A stretch of 49,846 bases of DNA from DASXTC01 sp036505635 (GTDB lineage Bacteria; Acidobacteriota; Polarisedimenticolia; JACPZX01; DASXTC01). The translations under genes and the position numbers were made by a program. Positions within the stretch are counted from its first letter, which is position 1; each line of letters starts with the position of its first letter. Of the stretch, positions 42,571 through 49,846 are shown piece by piece. The DNA lies in assembly GCA_036505635.1 (NCBI GenBank), contig DASXTC010000063.1, forward strand, positions 1 to 49,846. The letters are read 5' to 3'. The notes under the pieces are model-generated. The model was not told the DNA's origin, did no database searches, and saw only the letters and a program-made list of their open reading frames with translations.

Positions 42571-43689
42571 ATGACGGTCACACTGCACCAACTGTTGAAG
42601 ACTCTGGTGGAGCAGGGCGGCACCGATCTCCACATCACCACCAACTCGCCGCCGCAGGTGCGCATCGACGGGAAGCTCATTCCCCTTCAACTGCCGCCGC
42701 TTTCCGCGCCGGAGACCAAGCAGCTCTGCTATTCGATCCTCACGGACAACCAGAAGCACCGCTTCGAGGAGAACCTGGAGCTGGACCTGTCGTTCGGCAT
42801 CAAGGGCCTCGCGAGGTTCCGCGCCAACGTCTACAGCCAGCGCGGCGCGGTGGCCGGAGCGTTCCGCACGATCCCGTGGGAGATCAAGAGCTTCAAGGAC
42901 CTGGGCCTGCCGGAGGTGGTCACCAAGCTGTGCGAGAAGCCGCGCGGGCTCATCCTCGTCACCGGTCCCACCGGCTCAGGCAAGTCCACGACACTGGCGG
43001 CGATGCTCGACAAGGTCAATTCCGAGCGCCACGAGCACATCGTGACGATCGAGGACCCGGTGGAGTACCTGCACGGCCACAAGAAGTGCATGGTGAACCA
43101 GCGGGAGCTGCACGCGGACACGCACTCGTTCCCAAACGCGCTCAGGTCGGTGCTCAGGCAGGACCCGGACGTCGTCCTGATCGGAGAGATGCGGGACCTC
43201 GAGACGATCGAGGCGGCCCTGAGGATCTCGGAGACGGGGCACCTCACGTTCGCCACCCTGCACACCAACTCGGCGGTGCAGACGATCAACCGCATCATCG
43301 ACGTCTTCCCGGCGCACCAGCAGTCGCAGGTGCGTGCGCAGCTCTCCTTCGTGCTGGAGGGGATCCTGTGCCAGGCCCTGCTTCCGAAGGCCAACGGACA
43401 GGGTCGCGCGCTCACGATGGAGATCCTGGTGCCAAACGCGGCGGTGAGGAATCTGATCCGCGAGGACAAGGTGCACCAGATCTACGCGATGATGCAGTCG
43501 GGTCAGACCAAGCACGGGATGCAGACCTTCAATCAGTCGCTGGCAACTCTCTACTTCAAAAAGCAAATCAGCCTGCAGACGGCACTGGCAAGGACGAGCA
43601 ACGTGGACGAGCTGCAGGACATGATCAACCGCGGCGCCGGGCTCATCAGCCAGCCCGCACCGGGCGTTCAGGCGGCGCGCAAAGCGTGA
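42571..43689 (+). CDS. pilT: Type IV pilus retraction ATPase PilT
   Basis: 372 aa. The N-terminal PAS-like domain (GGTDLHITTNSPPQVRIDGKLIPL) precedes the motor with Walker A GPTGSGKSTTLAAMLD (~131), the Asp box VTIEDPVEYLHGHKKCMVNQRE, Walker B VVLIGEMRDLETIEAAL and His box ATLHTNSAVQTINRIIDVF. PilT depolymerises the pilus, driving twitching motility. The C-terminus keeps AAVRNLIREDK, the PilT AIRNLIRE segment. It follows pilB after 9 bp. Confidence 0.97.
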   Translation: MTVTLHQLLKTLVEQGGTDLHITTNSPPQVRIDGKLIPLQLPPLSAPETKQLCYSILTDNQKHRFEENLELDLSFGIKGLARFRANVYSQRGAVAGAFRTIPWEIKSFKDLGLPEVVTKLCEKPRGLILVTGPTGSGKSTTLAAMLDKVNSERHEHIVTIEDPVEYLHGHKKCMVNQRELHADTHSFPNALRSVLRQDPDVVLIGEMRDLETIEAALRISETGHLTFATLHTNSAVQTINRIIDVFPAHQQSQVRAQLSFVLEGILCQALLPKANGQGRALTMEILVPNAAVRNLIREDKVHQIYAMMQSGQTKHGMQTFNQSLATLYFKKQISLQTALARTSNVDELQDMINRGAGLISQPAPGVQAARKA

Positions 43690-43725
43690 CGACGGCGAAC
43701 GCATAGCACCTGGGAGGAGAAGGCA

Positions 43726-44937
43726 ATGGCGCAATTCTCATGGAAGGGCAAGAGCCGGGGCGGCGCGGTCCAGGAGGGTGTCATCGTCGCCGACAACAAG
43801 GACGCCGTCATCGGGATGCTTCGCAAGCAGCAGATCATCGTGACGGCCGTGACGGAGAAGGGCAAGGAGATCGCCCTTCCGAAGTTCGGCTCGGGGGTCA
43901 GCCAGAAGGAGATCGCCATCTTCACGCGGCAGTTCTCCGTCATGATCGACGCCGGGCTGCCCCTGGTGCAGTGTCTCGAGATCCTAGGGTCCCAGCAGCT
44001 CAACAGGACCTTCCAGCAGGTGCTCTTCCAGGTGCGCCAGGACGTGGAGTCCGGCTCGACCCTCGCCGACGCGCTGCGCAAGCACCCGAAAGTGTTCGAC
44101 GATCTGTTCTGCAACATGGTGGCCGCCGGCGAGGCGGGCGGTATCCTCGACACGATCCTGCAGCGCCTCTCCGAGCACATCGAGAAGGCCGTCAAGTTGA
44201 GGGCCTCGGTCAAGAAGGCGATGATCTACCCCGTCGCGGTCATCACGATCGCGGTGGGCGTCATCTGGGTCATCCTCACGTTCGTCATCCCGGTGTTCGC
44301 CGCGCTCTTCCAGAACCTCGGCGGCGGCACAGCTCTCCCTCTGCCGACCCGGATCGTCATCGGGGCGAGCCACTTCATGCAGCGCTTCTCGATCCTCATT
44401 TTTGCGGCGGGCGCCGCGGCATACTGGTTCGGGTTTCGGCCCTACGTCGCCACGGAGAACGGGCGGCGCCAGGTCGACCGGCTCATGCTGAGGATCCCCA
44501 TCGTCGGGATGCTGCTGCGCAAGATCGCGGTGGCGCGGTTCTGCCGAACGCTGGGCACGATGATCTCGTCGGGCGTCCCGATCCTCGACGCGCTGGACAT
44601 CACCGGCAAGACGGCCGGCAACAAGGTGGTGCAGGACGCCATCATGCTCACCCGCAGCAGCATCGAGGCCGGAAAGACCATCGCCGAGCCGCTCAAGGAT
44701 ACCGACGTGTTCCCGCCGATGGTCACGCAGATGATCTCGGTGGGTGAGCAGACCGGAGCGCTGGACACGATGCTGTCCAAGATCGCGGACTTCTACGACC
44801 AGGAGGTCGACGACGCGGTGGCCGGCCTGTTGACGCTGCTCGAGCCGATCATGATCTCGTTCCTGGGCGTGATGATCGGCGGCATCGTCATCGCGATGTA
44901 CATGCCGATCTTCAGCCTCATCAGCATCATGCCGTAG
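43726..44937 (+). CDS. pilC: Type IV pilus inner-membrane platform protein PilC
   Basis: 403 aa, with GGGAGGAGAAGG upstream. It has the two GspF/PilC repeats: FTRQFSVMIDAGLPLVQCLEIL ... MVAAGEAGGILDTILQRLSEHIEKA and FCRTLGTMISSGVPILDALDITGKTAGN ... MISVGEQTGALDTMLSKIADFYDQEVDDAVAGL, each followed by a membrane helix, ending EPIMISFLGVMIGGIVIAMYMPIF. PilC anchors PilB and PilT. A strong hairpin separates it from pilS, which may lower expression of the regulators relative to the motor. Confidence 0.97.
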   Translation: MAQFSWKGKSRGGAVQEGVIVADNKDAVIGMLRKQQIIVTAVTEKGKEIALPKFGSGVSQKEIAIFTRQFSVMIDAGLPLVQCLEILGSQQLNRTFQQVLFQVRQDVESGSTLADALRKHPKVFDDLFCNMVAAGEAGGILDTILQRLSEHIEKAVKLRASVKKAMIYPVAVITIAVGVIWVILTFVIPVFAALFQNLGGGTALPLPTRIVIGASHFMQRFSILIFAAGAAAYWFGFRPYVATENGRRQVDRLMLRIPIVGMLLRKIAVARFCRTLGTMISSGVPILDALDITGKTAGNKVVQDAIMLTRSSIEAGKTIAEPLKDTDVFPPMVTQMISVGEQTGALDTMLSKIADFYDQEVDDAVAGLLTLLEPIMISFLGVMIGGIVIAMYMPIFSLISIMP

Positions 44938-44953
44938 GACGGAGGGGTCGGCA

Positions 44954-44995
44954 CCGGGATGCCGGGGCGAGCGCGAGCTCTCCCCGGCGTCCCGG
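44954..44995 (+). terminator. Intercistronic hairpin between pilC and pilS
   Basis: CCGGGATGCCGGGG (44954-44967) pairs with CCCCGGCGTCCCGG (44982-44995), a 14-bp stem with one G-U pair and a 14-nt loop. There is no U-tract, so it is more likely an attenuator, processing or mRNA-stability element than a full terminator. Confidence 0.45.
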
Positions 44996-45013
44996 CACCG
45001 CCTGACAATCGAC

Positions 45014-46756
45014 ATGGTTCAGCGCGAACTTCAACGGCAGACCGCGGTCCTGATGATCGGGCGCGTGGTCCTGCTCACCGCCCTGCTCGGTTCGGCCCTG
45101 TTGATCGGCCGTCTGCTCAGGCAACCGCTGCTCGGCTCGCAGCACTTCTACCTGCTGACCGGGGCGGGCTACGCGCTGACCATCCTCTACGCCCTGCTGC
45201 ACCCCTTCTGGTCACGTCACCCCGCGGCCGCGAGCGTGCAGATCGCGGGGGACATCATCCTCATCACCGGGGTCGTCTACGTCACGGGCGGGATCGACTC
45301 GCCCTTCTCGCTGCTCTACTTCCTGCCCGTGATCGCGTCGGGCATCATGCTGGGCAGGGCGGGGGCGCTCTCGTCCGCGACGGCATCGTGGGTGATGTAC
45401 GCGTTCCTCGTGGTGCTGATCGTATTCGGCTGGATCCCCGAGATGCCCTCCGGGACGGGTCTCGGCGCGGCGCCGGTCCGGGTCGACGCGATGACCGGGG
45501 GCGCGGCCGTGGACGCCGCGGGGATCAACAAGCGCCTCGCCTACGCGCTCTTCTCGCACTTTCTCGGCTTCTTCACGGTCGCGCAGCTCGCATCGTACCT
45601 GGCGGGCAAGATCAAGACAACGGGCGAGGAGCTCGAGGAGAACCGCGAGACCCTCGCGCACGTGCAGGCCCTCAACAAGAACATCATCGACAGCATCACG
45701 AGCGGCATCATCACCACGGATCTGTCGGGTCTCATCACGTTCATGAACCGCGGGGCCGAGGAGATCACGGGGCGCCGCCTCACGGCCGCCGAGGGCGCGA
45801 GCATCGAGGCCTTCCTGGCCCGCGAGGAGGGATTCTTCGAGAAAGTCAAGACCAACCTGGATCGCGAACGGCGCTTCCGCTTCGACACCTCGCTGCCGCG
45901 CGTCGACGGGTCGACTCTCTATCTCGGTTTCACGTGCGCGGTGCTCAAGGACCAGAGAGGCGATCCGCTCGGCTACATCTTCTCCTTCCAGGACCTCACG
46001 GAGATCCGCGCCCTGGAGGATGAGGTGCGCTTGAAGGACCGGATGGCCGCGCTCGGGCAGATGGCCGCCGGGATGGCGCACGAGATCCGCAACCCTCTGG
46101 CCTCGATGTCCGGGTCGGTGCAGATCCTCAGGAAGTCGCTCCGCCCGACCGGTGAGGAAGGGGAGCTCCTCGACATCGTCCTGCGGGAATCCAGGCGACT
46201 CGACGGAATCATCAAGGACTTCCTCCTCTTCGCCAAACCCGGGCGATTCGAACCGGACCGCGTGAACCTCGCGCCCCTCCTGAGGGAATCCCTCACGTTG
46301 CTGCGCAACACCGAGGAGTTCGGCGCGAAGCACGCCATCCGGGCCGAGTTCGAATCCGACGAGATCGTCGCGCACGTCGACGCCAACATGATCAAGCAGG
46401 TCTTCTGGAACCTGGCCAAGAACGGCCTCAAGGCGATGCCGCAGGGGGGCGTCCTCACGGTCCGCGCACGCTCCGAGGGGCGCTCGGCGGCCGTCATCTC
46501 GTTCGCGGACCAGGGGATTGGGATGACCGAGGCGGAGACGCAGCGCGCCTTCCAGCCGTTCCACACCAACTTTCACGAGGGGACGGGGCTTGGCCTTTCG
46601 GTCGTGTTCCGGATCGTGGAGGAGCACGGCGGCCGCATACGGGTCAAGAGCCGCGTCGGCGAGGGGACGGAGGTTCTGGTGACGCTGCCGGCCTTCCGGG
46701 GCGCCGCCCGCTCCGGCCGGACCGCTCCGAACGCAGCCGCGGAGGCGATCTCGTGA
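45014..46756 (+). CDS. pilS: Sensor histidine kinase PilS
   Basis: 580 aa. Six hydrophobic segments fill the first ~200 residues, as in PilS. A linker coiled coil (TTGEELEENRETLAHVQAL) precedes a PAS domain (NIIDSITSGIITTDLSGLITFMNRGAEEITGR) and the kinase core: H box MAHEIRNPLASM with His356, N box WNLAKNGLKAMP, G1 FADQGIGMTEAE and G2 HEGTGLGLSVVFRIVEEHGG. It should phosphorylate PilR. It overlaps the double pseudo-receiver gene by 4 bp (GTGA). Confidence 0.93.
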   Translation: MVQRELQRQTAVLMIGRVVLLTALLGSALLIGRLLRQPLLGSQHFYLLTGAGYALTILYALLHPFWSRHPAAASVQIAGDIILITGVVYVTGGIDSPFSLLYFLPVIASGIMLGRAGALSSATASWVMYAFLVVLIVFGWIPEMPSGTGLGAAPVRVDAMTGGAAVDAAGINKRLAYALFSHFLGFFTVAQLASYLAGKIKTTGEELEENRETLAHVQALNKNIIDSITSGIITTDLSGLITFMNRGAEEITGRRLTAAEGASIEAFLAREEGFFEKVKTNLDRERRFRFDTSLPRVDGSTLYLGFTCAVLKDQRGDPLGYIFSFQDLTEIRALEDEVRLKDRMAALGQMAAGMAHEIRNPLASMSGSVQILRKSLRPTGEEGELLDIVLRESRRLDGIIKDFLLFAKPGRFEPDRVNLAPLLRESLTLLRNTEEFGAKHAIRAEFESDEIVAHVDANMIKQVFWNLAKNGLKAMPQGGVLTVRARSEGRSAAVISFADQGIGMTEAETQRAFQPFHTNFHEGTGLGLSVVFRIVEEHGGRIRVKSRVGEGTEVLVTLPAFRGAARSGRTAPNAAAEAIS

Positions 46757-47517
46757 AGGCGCTCTTCGTGGAATCGCGCGGCCTTCTCTTCGACGCGCAT
46801 GTCCGCGCCCTGAAAGAGGCCGGCGTGCCGGTGGAAGCCGCCTCCGACGCCCAGACCGCCCTGTGGCTGCTGGCCGGGGGGCGGTACCGTGTGGTGATCC
46901 TGGAGATCGAATCGGATGGACTGCCGTGGGAGGTGGTGGCCGCCGCGCTCTGGATGCGCCCGCCGGCCCGCGTCATCGCGCTCGTGCGCGGTCCCATCGG
47001 GGCCGCCCTGCGGCGCCGCGCCTACGGCGCCGGAATCTGGGAGCTCCTCGAGATCCCGTCCTCTGGATCGGCAAGCCAGCCGCTGCCCGCGGTGCTGGCC
47101 GCCGCCGGGAGGGCGCTGCGGGACGCCACAGCCCCGTCCGTTCTGTTCGTGGATGGCTGCAGCGAGATCACGGAAGGGGTCGGCTCCCTCATCGAGGAGG
47201 AAGGCTTCATCGTGGAGCCCGCCGGCAACGTATCGGAGGCCCTGCGCCTCATGGCCACGCGAGACTACGCGCTCATCGTGACCGAGACGAACCGGATCGG
47301 AGCGGACGGCTTCCAGGTGCTGCGCGACGCCGCGCGCCTGCAGCCGGGAGTCCCCGTCGTCGTCTTCACGGCGGCGCTCGACGACGACACGTTCCTCAGG
47401 GCCGTCGAGCTGGGCGCGCGCGCGTGCGTCTGGAAGCTCGCCGAGCCGGACGAGATCATGCAGGAGATCCGCGCCGTCGCCCAACCGGGCTCGGCGCACG
47501 GCACCAGCCGCACCTGA
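46753..47517 (+). CDS. Tandem pseudo-receiver protein between PilS and PilR
   Basis: 254 aa from GTG 46753. Two response-regulator receiver-like folds: residues ~2-100 and ~128-240. In both, the phosphorylated Asp is replaced by Glu: VVILEIES (Glu51) and LIVTETNR (Glu178). The acidic pair is reduced to FVES and FVDG. The second domain keeps the switch Thr (VVFTAA, 206) and Lys228, the first does not. It cannot be phosphorylated conventionally, and Glu may mimic the active state. It overlaps pilS by GTGA and pilR starts 13 bp downstream, so a role as adaptor between PilS and PilR is likely (inference). I know of no named family. Confidence 0.75.
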   Translation: MKALFVESRGLLFDAHVRALKEAGVPVEAASDAQTALWLLAGGRYRVVILEIESDGLPWEVVAAALWMRPPARVIALVRGPIGAALRRRAYGAGIWELLEIPSSGSASQPLPAVLAAAGRALRDATAPSVLFVDGCSEITEGVGSLIEEEGFIVEPAGNVSEALRLMATRDYALIVTETNRIGADGFQVLRDAARLQPGVPVVVFTAALDDDTFLRAVELGARACVWKLAEPDEIMQEIRAVAQPGSAHGTSRT

Positions 47518-47530
47518 AGGAGTATCCAAC

Positions 47531-48946
47531 TTGCAGCGGATCCTCGTGGTGGAAGACGAGCCGGATCTCAGGAAGGTGCTCGCGACCCTTCTGAGGCGGG
47601 AGGGCTACACCGTCGATCCCGCCGAGACGGGGCCCGCGGCGTGCGATCGGCTGAGCAAGGAGATCTACGATCTGGTCATCACCGACCTGAAGCTTCCCGG
47701 CTCCGACGGCATCGAGGTCCTGCGCACGAGCAAGGGGGCCTATCCCGACACTCCGGTCATCATCATCACGGCCTACAGCACCGACGAAGCGGCCGAAGAG
47801 GCACGTCGCCTCGGCGCCTTCAACTACATCCTCAAGCCCTTCGACACCGACAAGATCCTCGCGGACGTCGCCATCGCGCTCGGCTGGAAGCGTCTCGGCA
47901 GCATCATGTCGGCGCTGGAAGGGCGCTACGGCTTCGACCGGCTCGTCGCCAGGTCCCGCCAGATGCGCGAGATCATGGAGCTGGTCGCGCAGGTGGCGCC
48001 CACGGGCAGCACCGTGCTCCTGACCGGTGAGAGCGGCACCGGCAAGGAGCTGATCGCCAAGGCGATCCACCACAACAGCCCGCGCCGCGAGCATGCCTTC
48101 GTCTCCATCAACTGCGGAGCGCTGCCCGACGAGCTGCTCGAGAGCGAGCTGTTCGGTCACACCAGAGGCTCGTTCACCGGGGCGGTGGCAAACAAGAAGG
48201 GGCTCTTCGAGGTGGCCGACCTGGGCACCATCTTTCTCGACGAGATCGGGGACACCTCGCCGGCCATGCAGATAAAGCTGCTGCGGGCGCTCCAGGAGCG
48301 GGTCATACGGCGGGTGGGCGGCACCGAGGAGATCGCCGTGGACGTGCGGGTCATAACGGCCACGAACCGGGATCTCGAGGCGATGGTCCGCGAGAAGACC
48401 TTCCGCGAGGACCTCTTCTACCGGGTGAACGTCATCCCCGTGAAGCTGCCGCCCCTTCGCGAGCGCAAGGACGACATCCCTCACCTGGCCTATCACTTCT
48501 TCGACAGGTACAAGCTGGAGATGAGCAAGAAGATCAGCTCCATCTCCGAGGAAGCGATGGCGGCCTTGACATCGTATGACTGGCCCGGCAACATTCGTGA
48601 GCTCCAGAACCTGATCGAACGGGCCGTGGCTCTGGAGTGCTCGGATACCATCAGCCTGGGTTCGCTTCCCCTCGAGCTGAGGAGCCGTCAGGCGGCGGCC
48701 CCTCAGATGAGCTTCACGCTGGGCGAGGAGGGCATCGATCTCGAATCGATGCTGGAGCAGATGCGGGAGCGTTACATGCGGGAGGCCCTGGACAAGAAGG
48801 ACGGCATCCAGTCCCAGGCGGCGCGGCTGCTCGGCATGTCGTTCCGGTCGTTCCGCTACTTCGCGAAGAAGTACAACCTGGTCGAGCGGAATGGAGCGGC
48901 GGAGGCGGCCGCGGCGGCGGGCGGCGGCCCCCTGGACGGCGAGTGA
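47531..48946 (+). CDS. pilR: NtrC-family sigma-54 response regulator PilR
   Basis: 471 aa from TTG 47531, with AAGGAGT upstream. An N-terminal receiver (VEDEPDL, phospho-Asp52 in VITDLKLPG, ITAYS, ILKPFD), then the AAA+ domain with GESGTGKE (~166), the sigma-54 contact loop GSFTGA (~213, GAFTGA variant), TIFLDEIGDTSPAMQ and an Arg finger region (REDLFYRVNVIPVKLPPLRER). A Fis-type HTH ends it (QSQAARLLGMSFRSFRYFAKKYNL). PilR activates sigma-54 promoters; the best sigma-54 site in the window is at 30225-30240. Confidence 0.95.
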   Translation: MQRILVVEDEPDLRKVLATLLRREGYTVDPAETGPAACDRLSKEIYDLVITDLKLPGSDGIEVLRTSKGAYPDTPVIIITAYSTDEAAEEARRLGAFNYILKPFDTDKILADVAIALGWKRLGSIMSALEGRYGFDRLVARSRQMREIMELVAQVAPTGSTVLLTGESGTGKELIAKAIHHNSPRREHAFVSINCGALPDELLESELFGHTRGSFTGAVANKKGLFEVADLGTIFLDEIGDTSPAMQIKLLRALQERVIRRVGGTEEIAVDVRVITATNRDLEAMVREKTFREDLFYRVNVIPVKLPPLRERKDDIPHLAYHFFDRYKLEMSKKISSISEEAMAALTSYDWPGNIRELQNLIERAVALECSDTISLGSLPLELRSRQAAAPQMSFTLGEEGIDLESMLEQMRERYMREALDKKDGIQSQAARLLGMSFRSFRYFAKKYNLVERNGAAEAAAAAGGGPLDGE

Positions 48947-48967
48947 GGCGGTGAGGGAGGGTTCATC

Positions 48968-49846
48968 CTGTCGCCTCTCGGGACGACGACCCGTGGGAAA
49001 GAGGCCCTCCTCGCCTTCGGCGCGCTCGCGCTTCTGACCTGCCTCCTCTTCGTTCGGGCGCTTGGCCCGGACACCTCCTTTTACTTCCGCGATGTCAGCC
49101 AGAATCACCACCCCTACCGCCAGCTCACCATCTCGATGATCTCCGAGGGGGAGCCCCCCCTCTGGAACCCCCAGCGCGGAGCCGGTCAGCCGCTCCTGGC
49201 AAATCCCAACGCGCTGATCCTGCATCCGACCACCTTGCTGTTTTTCCTGCTGCCATTCGAATGGGCATTCAAGACGTCGGTGATCGCGCAGATTCTCCTG
49301 GCCGCGGCGGGGGCATGGCTCCTACTGCGCGATGCGCGCGCCTCCGCCTCGGCGGCATGTCTGGGCGCCGGGGTCTTCGCCTTCTCCGGTTACTTGATCT
49401 CGCTGGGCAACCTCCTCAACCTGCTCGACAGCGCCGCGTTCATGCCTCTGAGCCTCTGGCTTGCCGGGCGCGCGGTGACGCGGGGGTTCGCCCCCTGGGG
49501 GAGCCTCGCGGCCCTCTCGCTCTCAGTGCAGGTGATGGCGGGGGAGCCGGCGATGCTGCTCGCAACGGTCGCCGCGTTCCTCGCGTTGCACTGGAGCCTA
49601 GGAGCGTGTCCGAGTAATGGCTTGAGCCGCGCGCACGGGGCTTGCGAGCCGCAGCCAAGGAGCGAGGCGGAAGTCGACCCGAGTGGTCGTCGACGACGAG
49701 CGACGATGGATGGGGCCGCAACCCCCGTGCGCCCGAAGGGTTGCGGCGGCGCGGGGTCGTCTCCTTCGTCAGCGCTCCTCGACGATGTCTCGCATCGACT
49801 TCGTCGCGCTTCCTCGGATCCGACCCCGCGGCGCTCGCAACGCGAC
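48968..49846 (+). pseudogene. YfhO-like multi-pass membrane protein, interrupted by the repeat and by the window end
   Basis: The frame after TGA 48944 reads GKEALLAFGALALLTCLLFVRALGPDTSFYFRDVSQNHHPYRQLTISMI, then PPLWNPQRGAGQPLLANPN, FFLLPFEWAFKTSVIAQILLAAAGAWLLL and FSGYLISLGNLLNLLDSAAFMPLSLWLAGRAV. This is the N-terminus of YfhO/GT-C-like membrane glycosyltransferases with catalytic-type acidic residues in the first loop. No ATG, GTG or TTG fits; GGGAGG points to CTG 48968 (or ATC 48965). From 49597 the repeat takes over: the frame remains open but its product (SNGLSRAHGACEPQPRSE...) is not membrane-like, so the gene is probably broken. Confidence 0.65.
49597..49846. repeat. Fold-back (MITE-like) repeat, left part of a second copy
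   Basis: The copy begins CCTAGGAGCGTGTCCGAG at 49597 and reaches the window end about 30 bp before its expected right tip. It is an imperfect long palindrome centred near 49731: GCCGCAACCC (49715-49724) pairs with GGGTTGCGGC (49738-49747), and the outer arms (left CTTGCGAGC..., right ...GCTCGCAACGCG) are related in inverted orientation. It interrupts the YfhO-like reading frame. No transposase is encoded. Confidence 0.75.

Overview
The window is a gene-dense, high-GC bacterial segment with no rRNA, tRNA, CRISPR or phage genes that I can see. The gene mix suggests a deep-branching Acidobacteriota-like Gram-negative: a PknB-type kinase joined to a WD40-like propeller, a kinase/outer-membrane-protein/TPR operon, a full pilMNOPQ set with secretin, a bifunctional Rel and yajC-secDF. 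The phylum is an inference from gene content only. Both window ends lie inside copies of the same fold-back repeat in the same orientation, so the window may be a whole contig broken at repeats.

Layout. 1-393: right end of the fold-back repeat, then a gene remnant. 440-2767: divergent GlpX-like phosphatase and MgtC-like membrane protein. 7769 down to 2764 (minus): coupled operon of Ser/Thr kinase, FadL-like outer-membrane protein, TPR protein and acyl-CoA thioesterase. 7940-16221: secreted TPR protein, pgeF, yajC-secD-secF, rel, ridA and rpmB. 16397-22735: promoter, long leader, pilMNOPQ, a lipoprotein and a strong terminator. 22750-27408: TPR protein, Xaa-Pro peptidase, accB, accC and thiE. 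27419-30068 (minus): a kinase plus beta-propeller gene split in two by a 7-bp tandem duplication.

30225-37686 is the most unusual region. A near-consensus sigma-54 promoter precedes six tightly overlapping genes. Two encode exported paralogues in which Cys recurs at every fifth residue (12 and 14 in register). Two encode large paralogous membrane proteins with GldG/DUF4350-like domains and a possible degenerate exosortase-like core. The last two encode an ABC ATPase and permease. I read it as an undescribed export or assembly system for Cys-ladder proteins, possibly linked through sigma-54 to the PilS/PilR pair encoded 15 kb away.

37700-49846: aroK, a metallophosphoesterase, a hairpin repeat, a PIG-V-like glycosyltransferase (minus), then pilB-pilT-pilC-pilS, a double pseudo-receiver and pilR, and a YfhO-like membrane protein gene interrupted by the second fold-back repeat. 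The two pil clusters together encode assembly, retraction, secretin and regulation of type IV pili, but no pilin is present.

A recurrent feature is that several monocistronic or first genes (mgtC-like, kinase, pgeF, aroK, phosphoesterase, glycosyltransferase) have a good -35/-10 pair whose -10 box ends only 6-10 bases before the start codon. This suggests leaderless transcripts.
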